A DNA stretch of 64,000 bases from an uncultured Christensenellaceae bacterium (GCA_910588695.1 CAJUOV010000002.1:62001-126000); one strand, 5' to 3'; shown: positions 36,618-45,050, counted from the stretch's first letter. Program-made: numbers and translations. Notes: a model not told the origin generated them from the sequence alone.

Positions 36618-38444
36618 ATGAAGAGAGAAGATTTAAGAAACATAGCAATCATCGCGCACGTCGATCACGGAAAAACGACGCTCGTCGATCAGATGCTGAA
36701 ACAAGGCGGCACCTTCCGCGCCAATCAGGTTGTGGAGGATCGCGTCATGGACAGCGGCGCGTTGGAGCGCGAGCGCGGAATCACGATTCTTGCAAAGAAT
36801 ACTTCCATGCATTACAAAGGAATCAAGGTCAATATCGTGGATACTCCGGGGCATGCGGATTTTTCGGGAGAGGTGGAGCGCTCGCTGAAAATGGTTTCGG
36901 GCGTTCTTCTTCTGGTAGACGCGGCCGAGGGACCGATGCCGCAGACGCGTTTTGTTACGCAGAAAGCGCTGGAACTCGGGTTGAAGCTGATCATTGTTGT
37001 CAACAAGATCGACCGTCCGGACGCGCGGATCAAAGAAGTTGAAGACGAAGTCTTGGAGCTTTTGATGGATCTGAATGCTTCCGACGAGCAGCTCGACAGT
37101 CCTTTTGTCTATTGCTCGGGGAGAGAGGGCACGGCGTCGCTCGATTCGTCGCAAGCAGGCTCCGATCTTAAGCCGCTCTTTGATACCATTTTGTCGCATT
37201 TTCCTCCCTTGGAACTCGACGATAAGGGCGGAATGCAGATTCTTGTCTCGTCGATCGATTATAACGAATATGTCGGGCGGATCGGAATCGGGCGGATCGA
37301 ACGCGGCGTCGCGCGGCAGGGGCAGGAAGTTACCGTCTGTAATTATAATAAAAAAGATGTAAATTTGAAGGGAAAGCTTGTCAATCTCTATGAGATCGAG
37401 GGGTTGGAACGGGTTGCTTGCGAAAGCGCTTCCGCGGGAGACATCGTTTGTTTTTCGGGGCTTGAAAAAATCAATATCGGCGATACCGTCTGCGCTTCCG
37501 ATTGCGTCGAGCCCGCGCCTTTCGTAAAAATTTCCGAGCCCACGGTGGAGATGATTTTTTCCGTTAACGATTCTCCCTTTGCGGGAAAAGAAGGCAAATT
37601 CGTCACAACGCGTCATTTACGGGAACGTCTGTACCGCGAACTGCTGCGCGATGTTTCGCTGCGCGTAGAGGATACCGACTCCGCAGACGCGTTCCGTGTT
37701 TCGGGCAGAGGTGAGATGCACCTCTCCATTTTGATCGAAACCATGCGGCGGGAGGGCTATGAATTTCAGGTCAGTTCTCCGAAGGTGCTGTTTAAGGAAG
37801 TGGACGGCGAACGTTACGAACCGGTAGATCGCCTGATCGCGGATGTTCCGGAAACAGTGACGGGTCCCGTATTTCAGAGCATGGGGGAACGGAAGGGAGA
37901 GCTCGTTCATATGAGTGCGCTCGGTTCGCGTATGCGTCTCGAATTTCTTGTGCCTGCCCGCGGGCTCTTCGGATATAAAAGCGAGTTCCTCACGGATACC
38001 AAGGGCGAAGGCGTGATGAGTTCGGTGTTTTACGAATATCAGCCCTATAAGGGAGAACTGACAAAATCTCGCGTCGGCTCGCTGGTTGCCTTTGAAACGG
38101 GGGAATCGGTCACATACGGGCTTTTCAATGCGCAGGGAAGGGGAACGCTCTTTATCGGTGCCGGAACTCCTGTCTACGAGGGCATGGTGATCGGATTCTC
38201 GCCCAAGGATGAAGACATCAATCTGAATGTTTGTAAGACAAAACATTTAACGAATACCCGATCTTCGTCATCCGACGATGCGCTTCGTCTGATACCGCAT
38301 AAGAAAATGAGCTTGGAAGAAGCGTTGGAATTCATCAAAGACGATGAGCTTTTGGAAATCACGCCAAAGTCAGTACGTGTCAGAAAACGCATTCTGGATA
38401 GTGAATTGCGTGCAAAAGCACGTGCAAAGGCTAAATCGCAGTGA
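36618..38444 (+). CDS. typA: Ribosome-associated GTPase TypA/BipA
   Basis: 608 residues; translational GTPase with EF-G-like domains. G1 AHVDHGKTTL (13-22), G2 RERGITI, G3 DTPGHADF, G4 NKID, followed by domains II, III and V (GRGEMHLSILIETMRREGYEF) and the BipA-specific C-terminal domain (VFYEYQPYKGELTKSRVGSLVAFETG). Ends the aroK operon. Confidence 0.97.
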   Translation: MKREDLRNIAIIAHVDHGKTTLVDQMLKQGGTFRANQVVEDRVMDSGALERERGITILAKNTSMHYKGIKVNIVDTPGHADFSGEVERSLKMVSGVLLLVDAAEGPMPQTRFVTQKALELGLKLIIVVNKIDRPDARIKEVEDEVLELLMDLNASDEQLDSPFVYCSGREGTASLDSSQAGSDLKPLFDTILSHFPPLELDDKGGMQILVSSIDYNEYVGRIGIGRIERGVARQGQEVTVCNYNKKDVNLKGKLVNLYEIEGLERVACESASAGDIVCFSGLEKINIGDTVCASDCVEPAPFVKISEPTVEMIFSVNDSPFAGKEGKFVTTRHLRERLYRELLRDVSLRVEDTDSADAFRVSGRGEMHLSILIETMRREGYEFQVSSPKVLFKEVDGERYEPVDRLIADVPETVTGPVFQSMGERKGELVHMSALGSRMRLEFLVPARGLFGYKSEFLTDTKGEGVMSSVFYEYQPYKGELTKSRVGSLVAFETGESVTYGLFNAQGRGTLFIGAGTPVYEGMVIGFSPKDEDINLNVCKTKHLTNTRSSSSDDALRLIPHKKMSLEEALEFIKDDELLEITPKSVRVRKRILDSELRAKARAKAKSQ

Positions 38445-38451
38445 TTTATAT

Positions 38452-38470
38452 AGTATTATGTCAGACATAA
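38452..38470 (+). repeat. Copy 2 of the AGTATTATGTCAGNCATAA element
   Basis: Sequence AGTATTATGTCAGACATAA, 7 bp after the typA stop and 6 bp before its terminator. Confidence 0.7.
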
Positions 38471-38476
38471 AAAGAG

Positions 38477-38504
38477 AAATCCCGCATTCAGGCGGGATTT
38501 TTTT
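38477..38504 (+). terminator. Terminator of typA
   Basis: AAATCCCGC-ATTCAG-GCGGGATTT with a T run. Confidence 0.9.
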
Positions 38505-38539
38505 GTGATATTTGCGTTTTTTTTACAATACAATGAAGT

Positions 38540-38797
38540 ATGCAAAACGAAACGAACAGCGTACTTACGATCGAGCAACAGAAAAAGATTTCTTTAACGG
38601 GAGTAGAGAGCGTAGACGCATTCTCCGACGCCGAGATTCGTCTGACCGTTGCGGGAAAGAGAATGCGGATCACCGGTTCCAATTTGAAGGTATTGACTTT
38701 TTCAAAGGGGAGCGGCGCGTTTGCGGCGGTCGGCGAAGTTTCTCTCGTTCGCTACGGCGGAGTGAAGGGGAAATTTTTTCAAAGGCTCTTCAAATGA
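38540..38797 (+). CDS. yabP: Sporulation protein YabP
   Basis: 85 residues, YabP/YqfC family (spore-coat-associated beta-rich domain): LTGVESVDAFSDAEIRLTVAGKRMRITGSNLKVL and LVRYGGVKGKFFQRLFK. The order yabP-yabQ-divIC is that of B. subtilis and indicates an endospore-forming ancestry. There is no RBS; a TACAAT sequence (38524-38529) ends 10 nt before the ATG, so this gene may also have a very short leader. Confidence 0.85.
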   Translation: MQNETNSVLTIEQQKKISLTGVESVDAFSDAEIRLTVAGKRMRITGSNLKVLTFSKGSGAFAAVGEVSLVRYGGVKGKFFQRLFK

Positions 38798-39192
38798 ACG
38801 GAGCCGATCAATTTTATATTTTTCTTATATGCGTTACATTCGGAATTTTCAGCGGGATTTTTTACGATGTTATCTATTGCGCTGTTCTTCCGTTCCGACG
38901 CGCATGGGTTAAGATCGCGGGTGAATTTCTTTTTGCCGTGATTTTTACGTTGCTTTTTATCTTTCTTTCCTTGTTATTCGGTTTTCCTGCGTTCCGCATT
39001 TATATGTTGCTTGGCTGTGCGGCGGGTTTTTACTTGTACCTGAAAAGTTTTCATAAAATCGTTGCTTTTTTTGCCCGAAAGGTGTATAATAAAATACGAT
39101 CTTCGAAAAAGGATAGAGTTGTATGTCACGAAAGATGCAAAACACCGAAGCGAACGAAACGGTTGAAGCAAAGGCAAAAAGAGTCGCAATAG
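38794..39192 (+). CDS. yabQ: Spore cortex protein YabQ
   Basis: 132 residues with several membrane helices (FYIFLICVTFGIFSGIFYDVIY; EFLFAVIFTLLFIFLSLLFG; IYMLLGCAAGFYLYL). The long upstream open frame is the shadow of yabP; the ATG at 38794 overlaps the yabP stop (ATGA). The last 23 codons overlap divIC in another frame, producing a very basic tail. YabQ is needed for cortex formation in B. subtilis. Confidence 0.8.
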   Translation: MNGADQFYIFLICVTFGIFSGIFYDVIYCAVLPFRRAWVKIAGEFLFAVIFTLLFIFLSLLFGFPAFRIYMLLGCAAGFYLYLKSFHKIVAFFARKVYNKIRSSKKDRVVCHERCKTPKRTKRLKQRQKESQ

Positions 39193-39425
39193 GCGCCACT
39201 GTTGCGGGTGTGCTTTTAATTGTGTTTCTCGTTATTTTTTTGATCATTCAGTTTGCAATGATGGGTGTGAAGAAAGCCGAAGAGAAAAATCTGCGCAATC
39301 AGGTGGAGTATTACAAACAGCTCGGAAAAGAAACCGAAAAAGATCTTGATTTTTTTAAGACGGAAGAGGGGCTCAGAATGCTTGCCGTGATGAACGGTTG
39401 GAAGAAGAGCTCGGGCGGAAAATGA
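39123..39425 (+). CDS. divIC: DivIC-family septum formation protein
   Basis: 100 residues: short cytoplasmic end, membrane helix (about 21-47) and an extracellular coiled-coil segment KKAEEKNLRNQVEYYKQLGKETEKDLDFFKTEEGLRML. Position after yabPQ matches B. subtilis divIC. It probably pairs with the FtsL-like protein at 10169 and FtsQ at 19078. It overlaps yabQ by 70 bp; all start choices that keep the membrane helix retain most of this overlap. Confidence 0.8.
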   Translation: MSRKMQNTEANETVEAKAKRVAIGATVAGVLLIVFLVIFLIIQFAMMGVKKAEEKNLRNQVEYYKQLGKETEKDLDFFKTEEGLRMLAVMNGWKKSSGGK

Positions 39426-40270
39426 TAGCGGTAATCGACATCGGTTCCAATTCCGTTCGCCTTATGCTTTGGGCGGACGGAAAAACTATATTAAAGAGAA
39501 TTTTAACGACCCGTCTCGGGGAAGGAATGAAAGACTGCTGTCTTGCGCAAGCGTCGCTGTCGCGGAGCGCGGAGGCGGTTTCTTTCTTTTACGGCGAGGC
39601 GGTGAAAGCGGGCGCGGAAAGGGTCTATGCGTTTGCGACCGCCGCAGTAAGAAAGGCGGAAAATAAAGGGGAGTTTCTTGATCGCGTAAAAGAGCTCTGC
39701 GGACTTTTTATCGATGTGGTTTCGGGCGAGGAAGAAGCGGAGCTTGCCGCATTCGGCGCGCTCGGAACGGGCGACGGAATCGTTCTCGACGTGGGCGGCG
39801 CAAGCAGCGAAGTTTTTTCGCGTTCGAACGGCAACGTAGTATTTGAGAAAAGTTTCCCGATCGGAGCCGTGACTTTATATGAACGCTGTCGTGACGATCA
39901 AAGAAGAAGCGAAAAGTTCGTAGAAACGATGTTTTCCGATTTGCCCTCTTTGAGAGGAAAAGTTTACGCGGTGGGCGGGACGGCGACAGCGCTCGCTTCT
40001 CTGTATCTGGAACTCGCTCGCTACGACGCGTCGCTGATTCAAAATTGCTTTTTGTCTTTGAAAGAATTGAGGGGAATAAAAGAAAAACTTTTTTCTCTCA
40101 ACGTGGAAGAGCGAAAAAGGTTGCGCGGCATGGAAGAGAGCAGGGCAGACGTGATTGCGGGCGGGGCTTGCATTTTGACTGCGATTGCAGAAAAAATCGG
40201 ATCGGACGGAATTTACGTTTCCGATCGCGACAACCTCGAAGGGTATCTTTGCGCGCGGGGGATCATATGA
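39422..40270 (+). CDS. Ppx/GppA-family phosphatase
   Basis: 282 residues, ASKHA fold. VIDIGSNSVRLMLWADG is the first phosphate loop, ATAAVRKAENKGEFL and VSGEEEAELAAFG are typical, and VLDVGGASSEVF is the second loop; YAVGGTATALAS follows. It hydrolyses polyphosphate or pppGpp in characterised relatives. It is short, lacking the C-terminal HD-like domain of long Ppx proteins. The ATG at 39422 overlaps the divIC stop (ATGA). Confidence 0.88.
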   Translation: MIAVIDIGSNSVRLMLWADGKTILKRILTTRLGEGMKDCCLAQASLSRSAEAVSFFYGEAVKAGAERVYAFATAAVRKAENKGEFLDRVKELCGLFIDVVSGEEEAELAAFGALGTGDGIVLDVGGASSEVFSRSNGNVVFEKSFPIGAVTLYERCRDDQRRSEKFVETMFSDLPSLRGKVYAVGGTATALASLYLELARYDASLIQNCFLSLKELRGIKEKLFSLNVEERKRLRGMEESRADVIAGGACILTAIAEKIGSDGIYVSDRDNLEGYLCARGII

Positions 40271-41295
40271 AAAAGGCAATCTATTATACGTTGACGGGAA
40301 TATTCTTCGCGCTTGCGCTCGTTGCTTGCGCATTGATGTGTCTTACAGTGTATCGCGAGAGCGAAAAACATTTGGAAACGATTTTTAGTTTTCTTCTCTT
40401 TGTCGGCGTCTGTATTTTGTTTGCGCCTTCCGTTGTGGTGCACGAATGCGGACATCTCTTCTTTGGGCTTTTTGCCCGAATGAAGCCCGTATCGGTGCGC
40501 ATCGGCTGGCTCTTGTTCGAAAGAAAAAAGATACGCTTTTCTTTTTCGCAGGTTGCGGGACGAACGCAGTTTTTGCCGATGGGGGATAAGAATGTACGCA
40601 AACGAATATCGGCGGTCAGCTATGGCGGGGCAATATTCAATTTTATATACGGACTTGTGTTTTGTGTGTTGTTTTTTACGTTGCCTTATCATCCGGTGTT
40701 GTTCTTTTTCGAGTTGTTTGCGCCGCTCCATTTATTCGAAGGCTTCTGCGCGCTTTTGCCGGCGGAATTGCCCGCAGGTCGCACGGACGGGGAGTTGATC
40801 CGTCTGTTCCGCAGCAACGCGCCCGAAGCGCAAACGGTCGCAGCGGTTTTGACCGTTCAGGGTATTTTATCCCGCGAGACCTTTGATTCCGTAGACGAAA
40901 ACATGCTTTTCGGCTTGCCCGTCGTGCGGGAGGACGAGCCTGCGTTTTTATCGTTGCTCCATTTGAGATGGCAGTTTCTGATGTGGCGGGGCGATGTTAC
41001 GCGGGCGGCAACGGAATTGAATCGGCTCGAAGAGCTCGGCGAATATCTCGACGATTACGACCGCGCGCAAGTGATTTGCGACGCATTGTTTATGCGCCGT
41101 ATCGTAGAGGGAAAGTCGGAAAAAAACGTTATGCTTCCTGCGGCTGCCAAAGGTACGTGCGCCTATTTCAGAGCGGAACTTGCTATGAAGGGCGGGAATA
41201 TCGCGCAATATAAAAAAATAGCCGCGCAGGAGACTGCAACGGGAATCAGAGCTTTGGAATCGATGTTTTTCGAGCGATTTATTCAAAATTTTTAA
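40267..41295 (+). CDS. Membrane metalloprotease-like protein of the M50 (site-2 protease) type
   Basis: 342 residues. Two N-terminal membrane helices, then H59-E-C-G-H63 in a hydrophobic context, the zinc motif of M50 proteases, and a second motif LLPAELPAGRTDG that resembles the N/DxxPxxxxDG site. The C-terminal 150 residues look soluble and helical (TPR-like) without membrane helices. Substrate unknown; SpoIVFB-like roles are possible given the yabPQ context, but this is speculation. The upstream open frame is the ppx shadow; the ATG overlaps the ppx stop by 4 nt. Confidence 0.75.
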   Translation: MKKAIYYTLTGIFFALALVACALMCLTVYRESEKHLETIFSFLLFVGVCILFAPSVVVHECGHLFFGLFARMKPVSVRIGWLLFERKKIRFSFSQVAGRTQFLPMGDKNVRKRISAVSYGGAIFNFIYGLVFCVLFFTLPYHPVLFFFELFAPLHLFEGFCALLPAELPAGRTDGELIRLFRSNAPEAQTVAAVLTVQGILSRETFDSVDENMLFGLPVVREDEPAFLSLLHLRWQFLMWRGDVTRAATELNRLEELGEYLDDYDRAQVICDALFMRRIVEGKSEKNVMLPAAAKGTCAYFRAELAMKGGNIAQYKKIAAQETATGIRALESMFFERFIQNF

Positions 41296-41373
41296 TGAAC
41301 TTTTGAAAAATAAAACCCCGATTGAGCAGAACTTGCAAACAATCGGAACAGATAACCGATTTGTTTTTTCGTC

Positions 41374-41577
41374 TTAGTCGGATAGCCCCAGAAGGTAATC
41401 AGCAGTTACGCCGAAATAGCGCGCAAGTTTTACGACGTTGCTTGCCGTTGGTTCGCTCTTGTTGGTTTCCCAATAGCAGACAATTCCGAGACTCACGCCG
41501 ATTGCTTTTGCGACGGTGGACTGTGAGAGGCCTCTTTCCTTCCTGAGCTTACAAAGACGCTCCGAGAAGATTTTCAT
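41374..41577 (-). CDS. Small XRE-family DNA-binding protein
   Basis: 67 residues, essentially only a Cro/C1-type helix-turn-helix (ERGLSQSTVAKAIGVSLGIVCYWETNKSEPTASNVVKLARYFGVTADYLLGLSD). Target unknown. Minus-strand TTGCAA (41607-41612), 17 bp, TAAACT (41584-41589) ends 6 nt before the ATG with no RBS, suggesting a leaderless mRNA. Possible autoregulator. Confidence 0.85.
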   Translation of the reverse strand: MKIFSERLCKLRKERGLSQSTVAKAIGVSLGIVCYWETNKSEPTASNVVKLARYFGVTADYLLGLSD

Positions 41578-41583
41578 GACAGT

Positions 41584-41612
41584 AGTTTAGCATACTTTAT
41601 TGAGGATTGCAA
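41584..41612 (-). promoter_or_regulatory. Promoter of the small XRE gene (leaderless geometry)
   Basis: TTGCAA-N17-TAAACT on the minus strand; start codon 6 nt after the -10. Confidence 0.55.
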
Positions 41613-41664
41613 CGCATTTTCGATAAAATATTTGTGAAATTTCCAAGCGTATGGAGGAATTGCA

Positions 41665-42144
41665 ATGATCCGATTGCTTTTTGTGTGTCACGGCAACATT
41701 TGCCGTTCGCCTATGGCGGAGAGCGTCTGCGCTCATGAGATTGTCAAACGGAAAATAATCAACGTATCGGTTGATTCCGCGGCGGCGCATACCGATGAAA
41801 TCGGAAATCCTCCGCACCGCGGTACAGTCGAAAAATTGAAACGCGAAGGAATTCCGTCGGTTCCGCACAGAGCGCGTCTGCTATTGAAATCGGACGGGCA
41901 GAAGTACGATTATTTTATCGGAATGGACGAATATAACGTGAAAGATATGAAGCAAATTTTGGGGAATATCTCAAAGCCTGTCTGTAAACTGCTTGATTTT
42001 ACTTCGTCACCCCGCGCGATCGCGGATCCTTGGTATACGGGCGATTTCGATAGAACGTTTTGCGATGTGTCGGAGGGGATCGGCGCTCTTTTCGACTGTT
42101 TGGAAAAGCAGGGGCTGATCGAATACGGTATCCCGTCTGATTGA
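41665..42144 (+). CDS. Low-molecular-weight protein-tyrosine phosphatase
   Basis: 159 residues, normal size. The P-loop CHGNICRS (8-15) has the C-x5-R catalytic signature and the general acid Asp121 lies in DPWYTGDFD. RBS GGAGGAA. Cytoplasmic. Substrate unknown; in Firmicutes these often act on arginine or tyrosine kinases and their targets. Confidence 0.92.
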   Translation: MIRLLFVCHGNICRSPMAESVCAHEIVKRKIINVSVDSAAAHTDEIGNPPHRGTVEKLKREGIPSVPHRARLLLKSDGQKYDYFIGMDEYNVKDMKQILGNISKPVCKLLDFTSSPRAIADPWYTGDFDRTFCDVSEGIGALFDCLEKQGLIEYGIPSD

Positions 42145-42184
42145 AGTGCGCCGATTCCGTTTATAAAAAAAGGGAGGAAAGATC

Positions 42185-42556
42185 ATGAGAACGAATGAGT
42201 CTGAAGAAATGTATCTCGAAACGATATTGTTGTTGCGCGGACGCAAATCGTCCGTCCGTTCCGTAGACATTGTAGAGGAACTCGGATACGCAAAATCAAG
42301 CGTATCGCGCGCGGTCAATCTTTTGATCAATAAAGGTTATGTGGAAATGAACGATGGGGGCGATCTGATTCTGACGCAATCGGGGAAACAAAAAGCCGCG
42401 AACGTTTACGAGCGGCACTGTGTGATCACAAAACTGTTGCGCTCGATCGGCGCGGACGAAGAACTTGCCGAATCAAACGCTTGTCGGATCGAACACGTCG
42501 TTTCGGAAGAAATGTTTGCAATCATTAAAGAATTTATCCATAAGAAATCAATGTAA
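42185..42556 (+). CDS. DtxR/MntR-family metal-dependent regulator
   Basis: 123 residues. The winged helix ESEEMYLETILLLRGRKSSVRSVDIVEELGYAKSSVSRAVNLLINKGYVEM and the dimerisation/metal region (ANVYERHCVITKLLRSIGADEELAESNACRIEHVVSEEMF) follow the MntR pattern; there is no SH3-like domain. E/H residues in the second half would bind Mn or Fe. No metal transporter is adjacent. RBS GGGAGGAAAG. Confidence 0.88.
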   Translation: MRTNESEEMYLETILLLRGRKSSVRSVDIVEELGYAKSSVSRAVNLLINKGYVEMNDGGDLILTQSGKQKAANVYERHCVITKLLRSIGADEELAESNACRIEHVVSEEMFAIIKEFIHKKSM

Positions 42557-42584
42557 AACACGCGCCGTGTCAACGGCGCGTGTT
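42557..42584. terminator. Hairpin between the MntR-like gene and aroA (convergent)
   Basis: Stem AACACGCGCCGT / ACGGCGCGTGTT with loop GTCA. The aroA stop codon lies inside the hairpin. The U-tracts are imperfect on both strands. Confidence 0.7.
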
Positions 42585-43862
42585 ATTGTTTCGGGAAAAT
42601 TTTTCGATTTCTTCAAAGAACGACCCGAACGACTTTTTGCAGCATTCGGGGTTATCTATTTCGAGATTGCCTGATCTGAGCGCTGTCAGAGTAAACGCCA
42701 TTGCCACGCGGTGATCGTCGAACGTATCGATTGCGCCGCTTTTCGGAACGGCGGGTTCGATTTCGACGAAATCCTTTCCCGCTCTGCACGGCACGCCGAT
42801 TGCGTTGAGATTCTTTTCAATCGCGGCGATCCTATCGCATTCCTGCGAGCGGATATGATTGATTCCCGTGAGCCGAGTCGAGGAAGAAGCAAACGGAGCG
42901 AGCGCGGCAACCGTCAGCGCCTGATCGGAAAAGTCGCGGAGGTTTTCGCGGAAGCCTCCGTATGCAGTAATGCCGCTTCCGTCCGCAAGAAGTCCTTCGT
43001 CTGTCTCTGTAAAACGGACGCCGCGGTCATTGAGAAGATCGAAAAATTGCGCGTCGCTTTGCAAACTGTTCTTTTTTATGCGGCGGACGAGTACTTTAAT
43101 ACCGAAGAGCAATGCGAGGGCATAAAAATAGCATGCTGCGGAAACGTCCGCTTCGACTTCGTATCGGGTTGGCGTCGTTTTTGCGGGAAACACTTTGATC
43201 GTATCGTGCTCCCGTCTCCATTCCGCGCCGAACGCATTCAGCAGAGAGAGTGTCATTTTAATGTAGCCGCCCTGCGTCCGCGCTCCCGTGAGTTTTACGG
43301 AAAAAGCTGTTTTTGAAATCGCGCCCGCAAGAAGGAGCGCGCTTGCGTATTGCGTGCTTGTATCGGTGCTCACGGAAATTTCATGTTGGCGGAAGCCGTC
43401 GGAGCGCAGGCGGAACGGAAATCGGTTGATTTGCTCTCCGTATTCTATCTTTGCGCCCGCTTTTTCAAGCGACGGAAGATAGTCCATTGGACGTTGTTTC
43501 ATTTGTTCGGAAGCGTCGAAAGAATAATCGCCTCCCGTAACGGTCAGTATTGCAGGCAGAAAGCGGGCGCATGTTCCCGCGCTGCCAACATTGATTTGTG
43601 CGTTTTGATTGGGAACAATTCCCCCGCACCCGTGAACAAAAATTCCCTCCGCATGTTTTTCGTAAACGATGCCGAGAGAGGAGAGACAGCGTAACAGAGT
43701 AACGGAATCCTCGCCGAATGTATTGCATGCGACAAGCACGTCGCCCTTCGAAAAAGCGGCGAGAAGAAGCGCGCGGTTCAGAATACTTTTTGAAGAAGGC
43801 GCTTCAAATGTATATATTTGATTCAAATCTGGTTGAAAGTTTGAAATCGGAACATATTTCAT
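42570..43862 (-). CDS. aroA: 3-phosphoshikimate 1-carboxyvinyltransferase (EPSP synthase)
   Basis: 430 residues. APSSKSILNRALLLAAF, the PEP-site loop NVGSAGTCARFLPAIL, a QRPM segment, RSQECDRIAAIEKNL and DTFDDHRVAMAFTL identify AroA rather than MurA. The variant loop (GSAGTCARF in place of GNAGTAMRP) is unusual and could affect glyphosate sensitivity (inference). The -10 (TATAAT) lies 7 nt from the ATG with no RBS, so the mRNA should be leaderless. Confidence 0.93.
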   Translation of the reverse strand: MKYVPISNFQPDLNQIYTFEAPSSKSILNRALLLAAFSKGDVLVACNTFGEDSVTLLRCLSSLGIVYEKHAEGIFVHGCGGIVPNQNAQINVGSAGTCARFLPAILTVTGGDYSFDASEQMKQRPMDYLPSLEKAGAKIEYGEQINRFPFRLRSDGFRQHEISVSTDTSTQYASALLLAGAISKTAFSVKLTGARTQGGYIKMTLSLLNAFGAEWRREHDTIKVFPAKTTPTRYEVEADVSAACYFYALALLFGIKVLVRRIKKNSLQSDAQFFDLLNDRGVRFTETDEGLLADGSGITAYGGFRENLRDFSDQALTVAALAPFASSSTRLTGINHIRSQECDRIAAIEKNLNAIGVPCRAGKDFVEIEPAVPKSGAIDTFDDHRVAMAFTLTALRSGNLEIDNPECCKKSFGSFFEEIEKFSRNNNTRR

Positions 43863-43869
43863 AGCGAAT

Positions 43870-43897
43870 ATTATAAACTTTTCGAAAGAAAAGTCAA
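43870..43897 (-). promoter_or_regulatory. aroA promoter (leaderless geometry)
   Basis: Minus strand TTGACT (43892-43897), 16 bp, TATAAT (43870-43875); ATG ends at 43862. Confidence 0.75.
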
Positions 43898-43904
43898 GAA
43901 AATC

Positions 43905-43933
43905 TTGAAAAATGAAAAAAACTGTGATATAAT
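43905..43933 (+). promoter_or_regulatory. Promoter of the YgjP-type gene (leaderless geometry)
   Basis: TTGAAA (43905-43910), 17 bp, TATAAT (43928-43933); the GTG start is at 43940, where transcription should begin. Confidence 0.7.
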
Positions 43934-43939
43934 GAATCT

Positions 43940-44575
43940 GTGAAGTTCCGCGTACTGAAAAGCAAACGGAAAACCCTGTGTCTTTCGGTTGCGAAAAACG
44001 GAGAAGTGCTTGTTCGGGTTCCGCTGAATATGGGGGAGTGCGAAATCGAAAATTTCGTTCGACGGCACGAAAGATGGATAACTTCCCGAATCGAAAAGTA
44101 TAAAAACAGACGAACGCTTGATTTGAGCGACGGAGCGGTGATTGTGCTGTTCGGGCAATCGTATGAAATCGGAACGGGCAGCGCGAAGATCGGAAAGGGA
44201 ATATTGTTTTTACCCGAGAACCGCCGTGAAGAGTCGTTGCTCAAACTGATCAGAACGCTTTCAAAGGAGAGAATACCTCCTCTTGTCGACGAGACGGCGC
44301 GTCGTTGCGGATTCGAATATTCGGGGATACGCATATCGTCCGCAAGAACGAGATGGGGATCCTGCAGCAAGAGCGGCGTATTGGCGTTTACCTGCTTTCT
44401 TGCATTTGTAGACCCTGCGCTTGTCGCTTACGTGATCGTACACGAATTATGTCATACAAAACACTTTAATCACAGTAATTGTTTTTGGCGGGAAGTGGAA
44501 CGGATTCTGCCCGATTGGCGCGTTTTACGCGCACGGCTTCGGACGGAAGAGGACTGCTTGAACTATTTACAATGA
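43940..44575 (+). CDS. YgjP-type (DUF45) zinc metallopeptidase-like protein
   Basis: 211 residues. The C-terminal WGSCSKSGVLAFTCFLAFVDPALVAYVIVHELCHTKHFNHSNCFW block holds the zincin motif HELCH (168-172) and downstream His residues typical of the YgjP/WrpA family; the N-terminal VLKSKRKTLCLSV is also typical. Physiological substrate unknown. The GTG start has no SD. Confidence 0.88.
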   Translation: MKFRVLKSKRKTLCLSVAKNGEVLVRVPLNMGECEIENFVRRHERWITSRIEKYKNRRTLDLSDGAVIVLFGQSYEIGTGSAKIGKGILFLPENRREESLLKLIRTLSKERIPPLVDETARRCGFEYSGIRISSARTRWGSCSKSGVLAFTCFLAFVDPALVAYVIVHELCHTKHFNHSNCFWREVERILPDWRVLRARLRTEEDCLNYLQ

Positions 44576-44606
44576 GATCGGTGTATACTAACGGAAGGAG
44601 AATAGG

Positions 44607-45050
44607 ATGGAATTCGGTGAACTGCCGCCTCAACTGATGGACGCGTTTATGCGGATTTTGAATAATCATTTGGACGTTGCCGAAGTAAACCTTGAAAACG
44701 ACAAGGTTCTTTTTCCGTTGCTTGTTTTTATCAACAGAGATTACAGTATGGGGCAGATTATTCCCCTGCAACCGCCCATGAATACCGTGATCAATTCGGA
44801 AGCTGCGCTCGAAGCGGCGGTTCAGATCCTGAACGCGTCGTATTTTGAAAAGGCGCTCTTTTCCTGTACGACGAAGATCAAGTCGGAATCATCGGTTGTC
44901 GACGCTGTCAAAACGGTGCTGTTTGACGGAAGCGGGATAGCCGCTACCTTTTTTACGCCCTTTCATTATAAAGGATTGTTTTCGAAAAAAGTTACATACG
45001 CCAAAAATATTTTCGACGGGATTCGCACCGATCTTTTGCGTCGCGGCTGA
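44607..45050 (+). CDS. Protein of unknown function
   Basis: 147 residues starting MEFGELPPQLMDAFMRIL; good RBS GGAAGGAGA. No signal peptide or membrane helix and no family I recognise. The alternating hydrophobic segments (VLFPLLVFINRDYS, VINSEAALEAAVQIL, AATFFTPFHYKGLF) suggest a folded alpha/beta cytoplasmic protein. Codon use matches its neighbours. Confidence 0.75.
   Translation: MEFGELPPQLMDAFMRILNNHLDVAEVNLENDKVLFPLLVFINRDYSMGQIIPLQPPMNTVINSEAALEAAVQILNASYFEKALFSCTTKIKSESSVVDAVKTVLFDGSGIAATFFTPFHYKGLFSKKVTYAKNIFDGIRTDLLRRG

Noticed and set aside
38452..38470. Reading the TTATG/CATAA repeat as a Xer dif site
   Set aside because: The arms are in the opposite order to dif (CATAA-N6-TTATG), the spacer is 5 bp, and there are four copies.
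38512..38793. Upstream extension of the yabQ frame
   Set aside because: It is yabP read in another frame; the ATG at 38794 overlaps the yabP stop and gives a normal YabQ start.
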